This document shows positions 26,349 through 35,193 of a DNA stretch of 64,000 nucleotides, in pieces. The DNA comes from CADEFQ01 sp050249415 (lineage in GTDB: Bacteria; Pseudomonadota; Gammaproteobacteria; Steroidobacterales; Steroidobacteraceae). Location of the stretch: assembly GCA_050249415.1 (NCBI GenBank), contig JBFWQO010000006.1, positions 124,001 to 188,000 of the forward strand, read 5' to 3'. Each line of letters begins with the position of its first letter. Positions within the stretch are counted from its first letter, which is position 1. The position numbers and the translations under genes were made by a program. The notes under the pieces are model-generated. The model was not told where the DNA came from. It saw only the letters and a list, made by a program, of their open reading frames with translations, and searched no databases.

Positions 26349-27546
26349 ATGACCAAGCCGACTATCGCACTCGCAGAGCTCGTAGAGAAGGGCGCCGACA
26401 GCGACCTGCTGCGCGAGATGATTGAACACGTGGTCGAGCGGGTGATGACCTTCGACGTCGAGAACCTCTGCCAGGCCGGCTACGGCGAGCGCTCGCCCGA
26501 ACGGGCCAAACAGCCGCAACGGTTACCGAGAGCGTCTGTGGGCGACGCGCGCCGGGGCGGTGAACGTGAAGATCCCCAAGCTGCGCTCGGGCAGCTACTT
26601 CCCGCCGTTTCTCGAGCCGCGCCGCACCGCCGAGAAGGCGCTGGCGGCCGTGATTCAGGAAGCCTATGTGCAAGGCGTCTCGACCCGCTCGGTCGACGCC
26701 CTGGTCAAGGCCATGGGCATGAGCGGCATTTCCAAAAGCCAGGTCAGCCGCCTGTGCAGTGAGATCGACGAGCGCGTGCACGCCTTCCTCGATCGACCGC
26801 TGGAAGGGGATTGGCCGTACCTGTGGATCGATGCGACCTACGTGAAGAGCCGTGAGGCCGGACGCATCGTGTCCAAGGCCGTAATAATCGCCGTCGCGGT
26901 CAACACCGAGGGCGTGCGCGAAGTGCTCGGGATGGCGGTCGGACCCTCGGAAGCCGAGCCGTTCTGGACCGAGTTCCTGCGCAGCCTCACCCGCCGGGGA
27001 CTGCGCGGCGTGAAGCTCGTGATCTCCGACGCCCACGAAGGGCTGAAGGCGGCCGCGGCCAAGGTGCTCGGTTCGACTTGGCAGCGCTGCCGCGTGCACT
27101 TTCTGCGTAACGCCCTGGCCCACGCCGGCAAGGGTCAACGCCAGATGGTGCTCGCGGCGATCAACACGGCGTTCGCGCAGGAGTCGTTCGACACCGCCAC
27201 CCAGCAATGGCGCGTCATCGCCGATCAGCTGCGCGCGAAGTTCCCCAGACTCGCCGAGCTGATGGATTCGGCGGAAGCCGACGTGCTCGCGTTCATGAGC
27301 TTTCCCAAGGCGCATCGAACGCAGATTCATTCCACCAACCCATTGGAAAGGTTGAACGCCGAGATCAAGCGCCGCACCGATGTCGTGGGCATCTTCCCCA
27401 ACGAGGCCGCCGTCACGCGCCTCGTGGGCGCGCTGCTGCTTGAGCAAAACGACGAGTGGCAATTGCAGCGTCGCTACATGTCACTTGAACCGCTGCGGGC
27501 GCTCGCCGACAATCAACCCGCTCGGCTATCGGCCGTCGTCAGCTGA
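26349..27546 (+). pseudogene. IS256-family transposase, frameshifted
   Basis: The product would be a ~400-residue mutator-type DDE transposase. The first frame gives MTKPTIALAELVEKGADSDL to PERA, and from about 26560 a second frame gives the rest: VKIPKLRSGSYFPPFLEPRR, the first Asp in LWIDATYVK, the second in VISDAHEGLK, and the Glu in STNPLERLNAEIKRR. The frames join if one A is removed from AAA at 26508-26510, restoring ANSRNGYRERLWATRAGAV. Family members normally use one continuous frame, so this is a mutation (or a base-call error), not an obvious programmed shift. Confidence 0.85.
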
Positions 27547-27577
27547 GCAGGAGTCCAACCGAACCAAAGTTCACGGA

Positions 27578-27605
27578 CTCGTACACCACGCCGCGGGACA
27601 CGATC
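27578..27605. repeat. IS terminal inverted repeat, right
   Basis: On the minus strand it reads GATCGTGTCCCGCGGCGTGG from the outer edge, pairing with the left end. Confidence 0.8.
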
Positions 27606-27613
27606 CGAATATT
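27606..27613. repeat. 8-bp target-site duplication, right copy
   Basis: CGAATATT directly right of the IS; identical to 26158-26165. Confidence 0.88.
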
Positions 27614-28559
27614 CCGCCGACGTAGCCTCGATACCAGTCACTGTCAGGCCTCGCCGGCCATGCAACGATCTTCATGATCCAGGCAACCGCAGCGCTCGAG
27701 CTGCAACGGATGGCTCCCATGGGACGGCACCCCGGTCCCGGGTTGTGATCAAAGTGCGTCGTCGACACTCCGAACTCGGCGAGCCACGACGCCGTACGCA
27801 GCAACGGCTCGGAATCGACCATTGCGAGCCTGAAGCGATGTTGATCACCGTTGGCCCGGCCCTCGCGGCGATACGAGTACACCTTGAGGTTGCCGTCACC
27901 GCGAATAACGCCGGCCAGGTAACCTCGCTTCGCACTTGCCGTCTCGCACTTGCCAATGCGGGCCAGGTGCCCGAAGCCGAGCAGTGAATTGTTCGCCGTC
28001 AGCCGCGGCCGGGACGTCCCAGCAGGGGCGACAAACTTCCAACCCCTCTCAGTCAGGAAACGGTGATCGGCGCTCGCGATCAACTGCGTTTCGTCGGCCA
28101 GCGTGATGCGCCAAGCCGGCTTCACCGTGCGCCAGTGGGCCTGCACCCGCGTCACGGCATATCGGCGATCGTGCCCACGCCGCACGGTGCCGAGAATCTC
28201 ATCCCCCGGCGCGATCGCCGCGAGTGGCTTCTCGCGACCGTCTGCCATCGTGATCGCCGTGTCGCCGTCCATGCAGTACACGCACCCGTGCTCGCAGCCA
28301 CGATACGGATTGATCGACTGCGAGAAACCGATGTCGGGCGAATCGTTGCGAGAAATGACGGTGCGCGCAGGCTCCGGCAGGACGCTGGTCGCGACACTTT
28401 CCGGCGGCGCTTCAGCGTACCAGCCGTCGTCCGCCGCCTCGGCATGGTGCGGCTCGAACCGCGCCGGCGGGCTCGATACGGCACCGCGACCTTTCAACGT
28501 GCGGGTCATCCGGCGACTGTACGGATATACAGCTGCCCAGTCCAGCCGCCTTTCGGCCG

Positions 28560-29795
28560 TCAGCCGCGGTTCGGCGGCGGGAACCGGTCGAGCCGGCGCA
28601 GCGACGGAAACAGGATCACGGCCGCCCCGACGACGGCCGCACACATGACGCCGCCCCACGCCACCGCCGGCACGAGACCGAAGAGGCGCGCGCTCGCTCC
28701 GGCGCGGAATTCGCCGAGCTCGTTCGAGGCGCCGATGAACATCGAATTCACGGCGCTGACCCGGCCGCGAATGGCATCCGGCGTTTCGAGCTGCACGAGC
28801 ACGTGGCGGATGTACACGCTCACCATATCGCCGGCGCCGACCACGACGAGCGCGACGAGCGAGATCCAGAACGTGGTGGAGAAGCCGAACACGATCGTGG
28901 CCGCGGCGAACACTCCGGTGCCGACGAACATCCACCGGCCCACGTGGCGCTGCAACGGCGCAATCGCGAGCAGCGCGGCAACGGCCGCCGCGCCGACCGC
29001 GGGCGCCGTGCGCAGCACGCCGAGCCCCGCCGGCCCGACGTGGAGCACATCGCTCGCGTAAACAGGCAGGAGCGCGGTGGCGCCGCCGAGCAGCACGGCG
29101 AACAGATCGAGCGAGATCGCGCCGAGCACGGGCTTGCGCCGCCAGACGAAACGCAGGCCTTCGAGCGCATCGCGCATGCGAAACGGCTGGTCATTGCTCA
29201 CCGCCTTCACCGGGCGAATGCGCAACATCAGGCCGACGACGAGCAGCATCAGGAGCAGCGCCGCGCCGTAGACCACGGCGGCGCCGGCGAGGTACAGCAC
29301 GCCGCCGAGCGCGGGGCCGGCGATCACCGCGATCTCGAACAGCGCGGAATTGAGCGCGACGGCGGCGTTGAAGTCTTCGACGGGCACGAGGTTCGGCGTC
29401 ATGGCCTGCCCCGCCGGCATCCAGAACGCGCGGCCCGCGCCGAAGAAGATCATCGCCGTGAAAATCGGCCAGGCGATCTCGAGCCCCGCGAGCGTGACCG
29501 CGAACAATCCCGCGACGCAGATCGCCTCGACCGAGTAGGCGATCGCGAGGAGCAGGCGGCGGTCGGCGCGGTCGGCGATCTGCCCCGCCGGCAGCACGAG
29601 CACGAGGAACGGCAGGAACTGCGCGAGCCCGATGAACCCGAGCGCGAGCGGATCGTGCGTGAACTCGTAGACCTGCCAGCCGACCGCGACGCTCAGCATC
29701 TGCCAGGCGAGCGTGGCGCAGAAGCGGCCGATCGCGAAGCGCGCGAAGTCCCGGTGGCGCAGCGCCGCGAGCGCCGCGGGGCGACTCAGGCTCAC
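28560..29795 (-). CDS. MFS transporter (EntS-like exporter group)
   Basis: A ~411-residue, 12-helix permease. It starts with a hydrophilic RHRDFARFAIGRFCATLAWQM, has the loop motif GQIADRADRRLLLAI, and PAGQAMTPNLVP and ETPDAIRGRVSAVNSMFIGASNELGEF, typical of the MFS_3/EntS-type exporters of siderophores and drugs. A GTG at 29795 with GGACGAG a few bases upstream is my preferred start; an earlier GTG at 29858 would add 21 hydrophilic residues. The substrate cannot be told. It lies upstream of the split radical SAM gene on the same strand. Confidence 0.85.
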   Translation of the reverse strand: MSLSRPAALAALRHRDFARFAIGRFCATLAWQMLSVAVGWQVYEFTHDPLALGFIGLAQFLPFLVLVLPAGQIADRADRRLLLAIAYSVEAICVAGLFAVTLAGLEIAWPIFTAMIFFGAGRAFWMPAGQAMTPNLVPVEDFNAAVALNSALFEIAVIAGPALGGVLYLAGAAVVYGAALLLMLLVVGLMLRIRPVKAVSNDQPFRMRDALEGLRFVWRRKPVLGAISLDLFAVLLGGATALLPVYASDVLHVGPAGLGVLRTAPAVGAAAVAALLAIAPLQRHVGRWMFVGTGVFAAATIVFGFSTTFWISLVALVVVGAGDMVSVYIRHVLVQLETPDAIRGRVSAVNSMFIGASNELGEFRAGASARLFGLVPAVAWGGVMCAAVVGAAVILFPSLRRLDRFPPPNRG

Positions 29796-29922
29796 GCGCT
29801 CGTCCGCTCTGCAGTGGGTGGCGTCATGGGGCGGCGGTGAGCATACGTGGTTCGCCACGATCGCGTGCGGCGCAAGCGCCCGCTACTCTCGCCGGATCGT
29901 CGCACTGCCGCCCGGAGCCGCC

Positions 29923-31620
29923 ATGCCCGCCACACGCATCACCCGCCATTTCGCGACCATCGACGGCGGTCGATGGGGGCCCCGGCAGGTGCACTACCGA
30001 CGTACCGGCCGGGGACCGGTATTGATCCTCCTGCACCAGTCACCCCTGTCGTCCCGCGACCTGATCGCGACGATGCAGCGCTGGCAGCGGCACTACACCT
30101 GCATCGCGCCGGACACGCCGGGCTACGGGCTATCCGATCCGCTCGGCGTCACGCACGCCGAAATGGACGACTTCGCGACCGCCGTCATCGAGTTCATCGA
30201 TGCGATCGGCGTCGCGAAAGCGGCGTTCTACGGCTTTCACACCGGCGCGATGATGGCGGCGATGGTCGCGGCCCGCCATCCGGAGCGCGTCCACGCCGTC
30301 GTGGCCAACGGCTACGTGATCCCGACCACGGCGGAACGCGCCGAACTCGTCGCCGAGTACCTGCCTCCGTTCGCCCCGACCTGGGATGGTGCGCATCTCG
30401 CCTGGCTGTGGAGCCGCATGCGCGAGCAGGTGATTTTCTTCCCGTGGTACAGCAAAGACCCGGCCGATCGCATGGCACTCACGCTGCCGCCGCCCGAGGT
30501 CCTGCAGGCGAATCTCGTCGAGTTCCTGCGCGCCGACGATCACTACCGTGTCGCGTATCGCGCGGCCTTCACGATGCCGGCGGCGGAAACGCTGCGGGAG
30601 ATCACCGTGCCGGCCCTGATCACGGCATCGCACACCGACCCCACCTCGCGCTACCTCGCGCGCGCCACCGATCCGGCGCCTGCGGTCACCGTGCGCGAGT
30701 GCGCGACGCCCGCCGCAACGCTCGATCTCGCGCTCGCGCACCTGCGGCGCGCCCCATCGAACGCGGCGCCGAAACCTGCCGCGACGCGCGCCGTCGCGGG
30801 CCGCCTGTGGCGACAACTGCTCGACATGCCGGCGGGACAGCTGCGCGCACTGCGCAACGACGACGCGGCGGGGCGCCCGGTCGTCGTGATCCACGACGCG
30901 ATCGGCTCGTCGGACTCCGTTGCGCAGGTCGCGGCGTCGTTCATCGGGCGACGTCCCGTCGTGGCGATCGACCTGCCCGGGCACGGCGAATCCGACGACA
31001 CGCTGCCGCGCGGGCGCGCCACGGTGGGCGCTTACGCGCTGGCGCTGCGCAAGGCACTCGATGCGCTGCGCATCCGCGAATGCGACATCGTCGGCGTGCA
31101 CGGTGGGGGCCTCGTCGGCCTCGAACTCGCGCACACCGCGCCGAGGCGCGTGCGCCGGCTCGTGCTGGTCGGCCCGCCCTGTTTCGACCGGGCGCTGCAG
31201 GCGCAACTGCGCAGCGGTTACATCCCCGCGATCGACATCGACTGGCATGGCGGCCATCTGCTGCACGCCTGGCACTTCGTACGTGACCAGGGCCTCTTCT
31301 GGCCCTGGTTCGAGCGCACGAAGGAGGCAATCATCCGGGGCGGCGTACAGGTGGACACCGGCAGGGTGCACCAGCGTGTCCTCGAGCTCCTGCGCGCGCC
31401 GGGCGTGTGGCAGCGCGCGTATCGCGCGCACTTCTCGTATCCGGTGACAGCGCGCTTGCGTGCGGTGAAGGTGCCGACGCTGCTCGCCGCGGCGGACCGG
31501 GATCCGATGCGCGACTACGCGCTCGCGGCGGCGCAGGCGCACCCGGCAACCGCCTTCTGCGCGCTGCCGGCGAACGAGCGTGAGTGGGGGCGGGTATTGA
31601 TGCCGTTTCTGGATGGCTGA
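29923..31620 (+). CDS. Tandem alpha/beta-hydrolase fusion lacking serine nucleophiles
   Basis: A 565-residue protein made of two alpha/beta-hydrolase folds. Domain 1 (about 1-280) has LLHQSPLSSRD, DTPGYGLSD and, at the nucleophile elbow, GFHTGAM with His106. Domain 2 (about 305-565) has DLPGHGESDD and GVHGGGL with His393. Both elbows keep the Gly-x-X-x-Gly turn but have His where Ser/Cys/Asp is expected. GGAG at 29914-29917 is 5 bases before the ATG. Either the chemistry is unusual or these are binding proteins; some hydrolase relatives have the HTG form. It is divergent from the MFS gene. Confidence 0.8.
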   Translation: MPATRITRHFATIDGGRWGPRQVHYRRTGRGPVLILLHQSPLSSRDLIATMQRWQRHYTCIAPDTPGYGLSDPLGVTHAEMDDFATAVIEFIDAIGVAKAAFYGFHTGAMMAAMVAARHPERVHAVVANGYVIPTTAERAELVAEYLPPFAPTWDGAHLAWLWSRMREQVIFFPWYSKDPADRMALTLPPPEVLQANLVEFLRADDHYRVAYRAAFTMPAAETLREITVPALITASHTDPTSRYLARATDPAPAVTVRECATPAATLDLALAHLRRAPSNAAPKPAATRAVAGRLWRQLLDMPAGQLRALRNDDAAGRPVVVIHDAIGSSDSVAQVAASFIGRRPVVAIDLPGHGESDDTLPRGRATVGAYALALRKALDALRIRECDIVGVHGGGLVGLELAHTAPRRVRRLVLVGPPCFDRALQAQLRSGYIPAIDIDWHGGHLLHAWHFVRDQGLFWPWFERTKEAIIRGGVQVDTGRVHQRVLELLRAPGVWQRAYRAHFSYPVTARLRAVKVPTLLAAADRDPMRDYALAAAQAHPATAFCALPANEREWGRVLMPFLDG

Positions 31621-31641
31621 GTACGTGCGCAGGTGTGGCGG

Positions 31642-31818
31642 GCAGGGCTGCGACCTCCGGCTCCTCGCGGGTCGGCCGCAGCGCCTGCGGCGCTGTCCCC
31701 TCGGGCCGGCGGCGCTCGGCGCATCGTCCCGGTGAAAGCAGCACCCTCGGCGGTCGCCTCGCTCTGACCACCGGCCCTCGGCGCCCTCCACGCTCGTCAC
31801 CGGATGTCGCAACCCTGC
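31642..31818. repeat. Palindromic repeat element, copy A
   Basis: A 177-bp sequence whose ends (31642-31660 and 31800-31818) are inverted repeats matching at 17 of 19 bases. Its inner part is homologous to copy B; 31690-31724 is 35 bases identical to 32057-32091. No coding sequence is evident. This and copy B fill the 584-base gap between the hydrolase fusion and the AI-2E family gene. Confidence 0.75.
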
Positions 31819-31978
31819 ACGTCGCAAGTGCCCACGTGCACGCTCGTTGCGTGAGGTGACGGGCCAGCTGACTTCGACCCCGATTCACTGGCCAACCTGT
31901 TATCAAAACGACCATGGCGCCATGGGTTCGACGACCCGCACGCTGAACTCCACCGGCCTCTCGCCCTCTATGCGGCAC

Positions 31979-32217
31979 GGTGGGCCGAGTGAGCCGTCGC
32001 CCGACCGCGGGGCGCGTCGACAGGCGGCTCCTCTCGGGTCGAGCGCAGCGCGTTCCGCGCTGTCCCCTCGGGCCGGCGGCGCTCGGCGCATTGTGTAGCA
32101 GGGGCAGAACCCGGTGTGGTCGCCTCGCGCTGTCCGCCGGCCCTCGGCGCTCTCCACGTTCGTCGCCGCCTGTCGACGCGCCCCGCGGCCGGGCAAGGGC
32201 ATACTCAACCCACCGAG
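31979..32217. repeat. Palindromic repeat element, copy B
   Basis: A ~240-bp element with a perfect 23-bp inverted repeat (32005-32027 and 32166-32188) that continues outward with mismatches to about 31979 and 32217. The right arm includes the last codons of the AI-2E family gene. The inner ~150 bp (32026-32175) resemble copy A (31659-31810). It could fold as a long stem in RNA or DNA. No transposase is present. Confidence 0.78.
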
Positions 32218-33278
32218 TCGCCAACCCGCTCCGCGATCCACTCCCTCCACACCGCCATCACGACGGCGAGGATCACGGGGCCGACGAAGAGGCCCACGAG
32301 CCCGAACGCGACGACGCCGCCGAGCACGCCGAACAACACGAGCAGGAACGGGATGCGCGTCGCGTTGCTGATCACGAGCGGCCGCACGATGTTGTCGATC
32401 CAGCTGATGGCGAAGAGGCCCCACAGGAACAGGCCCGTGCCGGCGACCGCGTTGCCCGATATCACGAGCCAGACGCTCGCCCCGACCCACACCACCGGCG
32501 TCATGAAGGGCACGAGCGCCGCGATCATCGTCAGCGCGCCGAGGGCGATCGGCGCCTTGATGCCCGCGACCCAGTAGCCGAGGCCCGCGATCGTGCCCTG
32601 CGCGACCGCCGCGGCGAGGAGCCCATAGACGACGGCGCGCACGGTCTGGCTGATCGCCTGCATGTAACCGTGCACGCGCGCACCGAGCGAGCGCTCGAGG
32701 ACACGCACGACCTGTGACGCGAACGACTCGCCGTCCCGGTACACGAAGAACAGGCTCAGCATCGCGATGAACAGTTTCGCGATATTGCGACCGACACCGC
32801 CGACCACGCCGCCGATCTCGCCCACCGAACGCTCGATCCAGTTGCGCAGCTCCGCGTTGAGCGCGCCCGGGTCCCGGGCGATACGCGCGAGCAACTCCTC
32901 GAGCCACGGCCCTATCCAGGGCAGCTCGAACACGAAGTGCGGCAGTTCGACGCCGCGCGCGAGCTGTGCCGCAACGGTGCCATAGGCCGCGACGATCTCG
33001 GTGCGGATCAGGGCAACGAGCCAGATCGCTGGCAAAACGATCGCGAGGGTCACGCCGACGGTCATCGCGAGCGACGCGACCGCGCGCCGCCGCTTGAGCA
33101 GTGCGAGCAGCCGGCGGTAGAGCGGCCAGGTGACGTGCGCGAGAATCACCGCCCAGATGACCGGCACGATGAACGGCTTCAGCACCTCGAAGGCGAGTAC
33201 GACGAGGCCGGCGAGCAATGCCGCGACCAGCAGGCGCCGCAACCACGGTGCGGATTCGAGGTCGTCCATCGGCGCCAT
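32205..33278 (-). CDS. AI-2E family transporter (PerM/TqsA-like)
   Basis: A 357-residue inner-membrane protein with the family layout: two or three N-terminal helices (VIWAVILAHVTWPLYRRL), a soluble middle (about 110-190), then five hydrophobic segments with GLLAAAVAQGTIAGLGYWVAG, LVPFMTPVVWVGAS, WIDNIVRPLVIS and GVLGGVVAFGLVGLFVGPVI. Length fits. Members export small solutes or Na+/H+-coupled compounds; AI-2 itself is not implied. An ATG at 33269 is an alternative start. It is divergent from the sialidase-like gene. Confidence 0.88.
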   Translation of the reverse strand: MAPMDDLESAPWLRRLLVAALLAGLVVLAFEVLKPFIVPVIWAVILAHVTWPLYRRLLALLKRRRAVASLAMTVGVTLAIVLPAIWLVALIRTEIVAAYGTVAAQLARGVELPHFVFELPWIGPWLEELLARIARDPGALNAELRNWIERSVGEIGGVVGGVGRNIAKLFIAMLSLFFVYRDGESFASQVVRVLERSLGARVHGYMQAISQTVRAVVYGLLAAAVAQGTIAGLGYWVAGIKAPIALGALTMIAALVPFMTPVVWVGASVWLVISGNAVAGTGLFLWGLFAISWIDNIVRPLVISNATRIPFLLVLFGVLGGVVAFGLVGLFVGPVILAVVMAVWREWIAERVGDSVG

Positions 33279-33339
33279 TGTCGCAGGAGTCGGGGGGTTC
33301 GACCTATGATCGGGCGTCGCCTTCCATGGAGCACCTGTC

Positions 33340-34650
33340 ATGCCGTCCGTCCCGAGATTCCTGCTCGCCCTGGTTGCCACGCTGGCCGTGCCGGCACTGG
33401 CCGCGGGTGCGCACGCTGCACCGGTTGTCGTCAGCACGCCGGACCAGAAGGCGCTCGCACCCGACGTCGCGGTCGGCCCGAAGGGCGAGATCGCGGTGCT
33501 CTGGCTCGCCAAGGGCGATCCGGACTCCGCTGCGGCCAGGGCCGCCGCGGCCGAGCGGGCCGAAATGGGTCATACGCACCTGTCGTCGATGAACCTGTAT
33601 GTGGCGGTGTCGACCGATGGCGGCGCCACCTTCGGTGCACCGGTCCACGTCAATCACGGCGACGACGTATGGGGCTTCGCTGTCAGCCGGCCGCGGGTCG
33701 CGTTCGGCCCGTCCGGGACACTGCACGTGGCCTACCCCGCGAACGAACACCAGGCGACGATCGACAAACCGGTCCTGATGACTCACTACACGCGCTCGAC
33801 CGACGGCGGCAAAACGTTCGAGGCACCCCGGCGCGTCAGCACCGTGACGGACTCCGACCTGAGCAGCGTGATCCACGGCGGCTTCGCGAGTGTCGCGGCG
33901 TTCGGCACGATGGGTGTCGCCCCGAACGGCGATGTCCACATCACGTGGATCGATACACGGAACATGAAGGCCGAGACCTCGACCGGCAGCGTTTACGCGG
34001 CGGTGTCGAAAGACGACGGCCGCACCTTCGCCGTGGACCGCATGATGGTGGCGGACGGGGTGTGCCCGTGCTGCCAGCTCTCGATCGCATTCGATGGCCG
34101 GTCGCGGCCCTATCTCGGGTCGCGCAGCGTGACCGGTGACAACCTGCGCTCGAGCACCGTCGCGCGTGCCGACGGCCGCGGCGGCGAATTCGGCCCGCGC
34201 GTCGCGACGGGCGGCACACCGTGGCACCTCGACGGCTGCCCGCTGAAGCCGACCGTACTCGCGGTACGCGGCGACACGGTCTATACGGCCGCACACAACG
34301 GCGCCGAGAAGCCGCCCGGCGTGATGGTCGCGACTTCGCACGACGGCGGCGCGAGCTTCGATGCCCCACTGGCGGTGCAGCCCGGCGCGCTCGTCACGGA
34401 CGCCCCCGCCCTCACACTCACCCAGGGCGGTGCGTTGCTCGCGTGGCACGCGAAGGTCGACGGGCCGCGCCGCGTCTACTATCGCGCGCTCGATGCCCGG
34501 GGCGCGTTCGCCGGCCCCGTCGCGGCGCTCACCGAGGGTGATGCGACGTCGCAGAATCCCGCACTCTCGAGCCGGCCCGACGGCCGCGTGCAGGTCGCGT
34601 GGCAGCAGGACGAGCGCATCTATACCTCCGCCATCGCGGCGCCCCGATGA
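33340..34650 (+). CDS. Exported sialidase-like (BNR/Asp-box) protein
   Basis: A 436-residue secreted beta-propeller. Signal peptide (about 1-26, ending GAHAAPV). Asp-box repeats STDGGATF (91-98), STDGGKTF, SKDDGRTF and SHDGGASF lie in blade-like spacing. A CPCCQ motif occurs at about 243-247, with another Cys in HLDGCPLKP. The sialidase Arg triad is not obvious, so sugar hydrolysis is unproved. The stop overlaps the thioredoxin-like gene as ATGA; the pairing with a thiol-disulfide protein and the CPCC motif suggest a redox- or metal-linked extracytoplasmic role. Confidence 0.8.
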   Translation: MPSVPRFLLALVATLAVPALAAGAHAAPVVVSTPDQKALAPDVAVGPKGEIAVLWLAKGDPDSAAARAAAAERAEMGHTHLSSMNLYVAVSTDGGATFGAPVHVNHGDDVWGFAVSRPRVAFGPSGTLHVAYPANEHQATIDKPVLMTHYTRSTDGGKTFEAPRRVSTVTDSDLSSVIHGGFASVAAFGTMGVAPNGDVHITWIDTRNMKAETSTGSVYAAVSKDDGRTFAVDRMMVADGVCPCCQLSIAFDGRSRPYLGSRSVTGDNLRSSTVARADGRGGEFGPRVATGGTPWHLDGCPLKPTVLAVRGDTVYTAAHNGAEKPPGVMVATSHDGGASFDAPLAVQPGALVTDAPALTLTQGGALLAWHAKVDGPRRVYYRALDARGAFAGPVAALTEGDATSQNPALSSRPDGRVQVAWQQDERIYTSAIAAPR

Positions 34651-35171
34651 AACGCCGCGCGTTCCTCTCGACGGTCATGGCCGCGCTCGCCGCGGCCCGT
34701 GCCGGCGCGGCGGCCACCAGCGCCACCACCAGCGCGACCCCCGACGCCGCGGCCACGCTGCCGGTCGCGGACGCCAGGCGGCTGCGGGCCATCCTCGATT
34801 CGTATCGCGGCAAGGTCGTCGTGCTGAACCTCTGGGCCAGCTGGTGCGTGCCGTGCCTGCGCGAGATCCCCGACCTCGTGCGCATCGAGCAGGAACTGGC
34901 GCCGCGGGGGGTCGTGCTGGTCGGCGTGTCGATGGACGAACCGGGCGACGCGGCGCGCGTCGCGGCGTTTCGCGCGCAGCATTTCCCGCAGTTTCGCACC
35001 TGGCTGCGCGACGAAACGGAGCTCGATGCGATCGCGAGCGTGGTCGACCCGGCATGGAACGAGGTGCTGCCGACCACGTATCTCCTCGGGCGTGACGGCA
35101 AGGTCGCCAGGCGCGTGCAGGGCGCGAAGTCGCACGACGAATTCCTCGCGCTGATCGCCACCGTGCTTTGA
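34647..35171 (+). CDS. Exported TlpA-like thiol-disulfide protein
   Basis: A 174-residue periplasmic thioredoxin-fold protein. The N-terminus (MKRRAFLSTVMAALAAARAG) is a signal with a twin Arg, perhaps Tat-type. The active site is NLWASWCVPCLREIPDL with Cys67 and Cys70, followed by GVSMDEPGD and the cis-Pro segment LPTTYLLGRDG. The TlpA/ResA-like fold reduces disulfides of exported partners. It is translationally coupled to the sialidase-like gene, which contains CPCC, so that protein is the natural candidate substrate. Confidence 0.9.
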   Translation: MKRRAFLSTVMAALAAARAGAAATSATTSATPDAAATLPVADARRLRAILDSYRGKVVVLNLWASWCVPCLREIPDLVRIEQELAPRGVVLVGVSMDEPGDAARVAAFRAQHFPQFRTWLRDETELDAIASVVDPAWNEVLPTTYLLGRDGKVARRVQGAKSHDEFLALIATVL

Positions 35172-35193
35172 CGCGGGCGTAGCGCGCGGCGCG

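Larger units (their letters stand above)
26166..27605 (+). mobile_element. IS256-family insertion sequence, 1440 bp
   Basis: An element bounded by imperfect terminal inverted repeats (20 of 28 positions match between 26166-26193 and the complement of 27578-27605, with the run CGTGGTGTA shared) and flanked by the 8-bp duplication CGAATATT. It carries one transposase gene of the IS256 family with a frameshift. It sits inside the second LAGLIDADG motif of the intein, in the opposite orientation to the host gene. The clean duplication and readable ends suggest a fairly recent insertion. Confidence 0.9.
25796..28275 (-). other. LAGLIDADG intein, interrupted by an IS256-family element
   Basis: The intein starts at Cys 28275 (block A, CMDGDTAITMADG), has block B (SADHRFLTERGW), a first endonuclease motif LAGVIRGDG, a second one YVGGIF/DAEGS that is cut by the IS, block F and a C-terminal VVSHN. 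The next residue is Cys. Removing 1440 bp of IS plus one 8-bp duplication leaves 1032 bp, which is 344 codons in frame. The N-terminal Cys, the block B His, the penultimate His, the terminal Asn and the +1 Cys are all present, so splicing chemistry looks intact. The +1 Cys is the third Cys of the radical SAM CX3CX2C cluster. Confidence 0.88.
27571..28509 (-). pseudogene. PA0069-family radical SAM protein, N-terminal part with intein N-half
   Basis: 312 residues from ATG 28509. Residues 1-78 are the N-extein, ending NPYRGCEHGCVY with the first two cluster cysteines (72 and 76). Residues 79-301 are the intein N-half with Cys79, block A, block B (His149) and LAGVIRGDG (198-206). Reading then runs 11 codons into the IS and stops. 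The host gene follows the MFS gene by 50 bases on the same strand, so it is probably co-transcribed. It could still make a stable intein N-half protein. Confidence 0.85.

Noticed and set aside
25827..26519. A 230-residue minus-strand frame across the IS left end
   Set aside because: It is in a different frame from the intein and is antisense to the transposase; the correct reading is the intein C-half.
26349..27546. Programmed ribosomal frameshifting in the transposase
   Set aside because: IS256-family transposases are single-frame, and the site is only AAA with no clear slippery heptamer or downstream structure. A plain mutation or a base-call error is simpler.
31621..32217. CRISPR array or attenuator
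   Set aside because: There are only two unequal copies, no regular spacers and no cas genes; the inverted ends fit palindromic elements.
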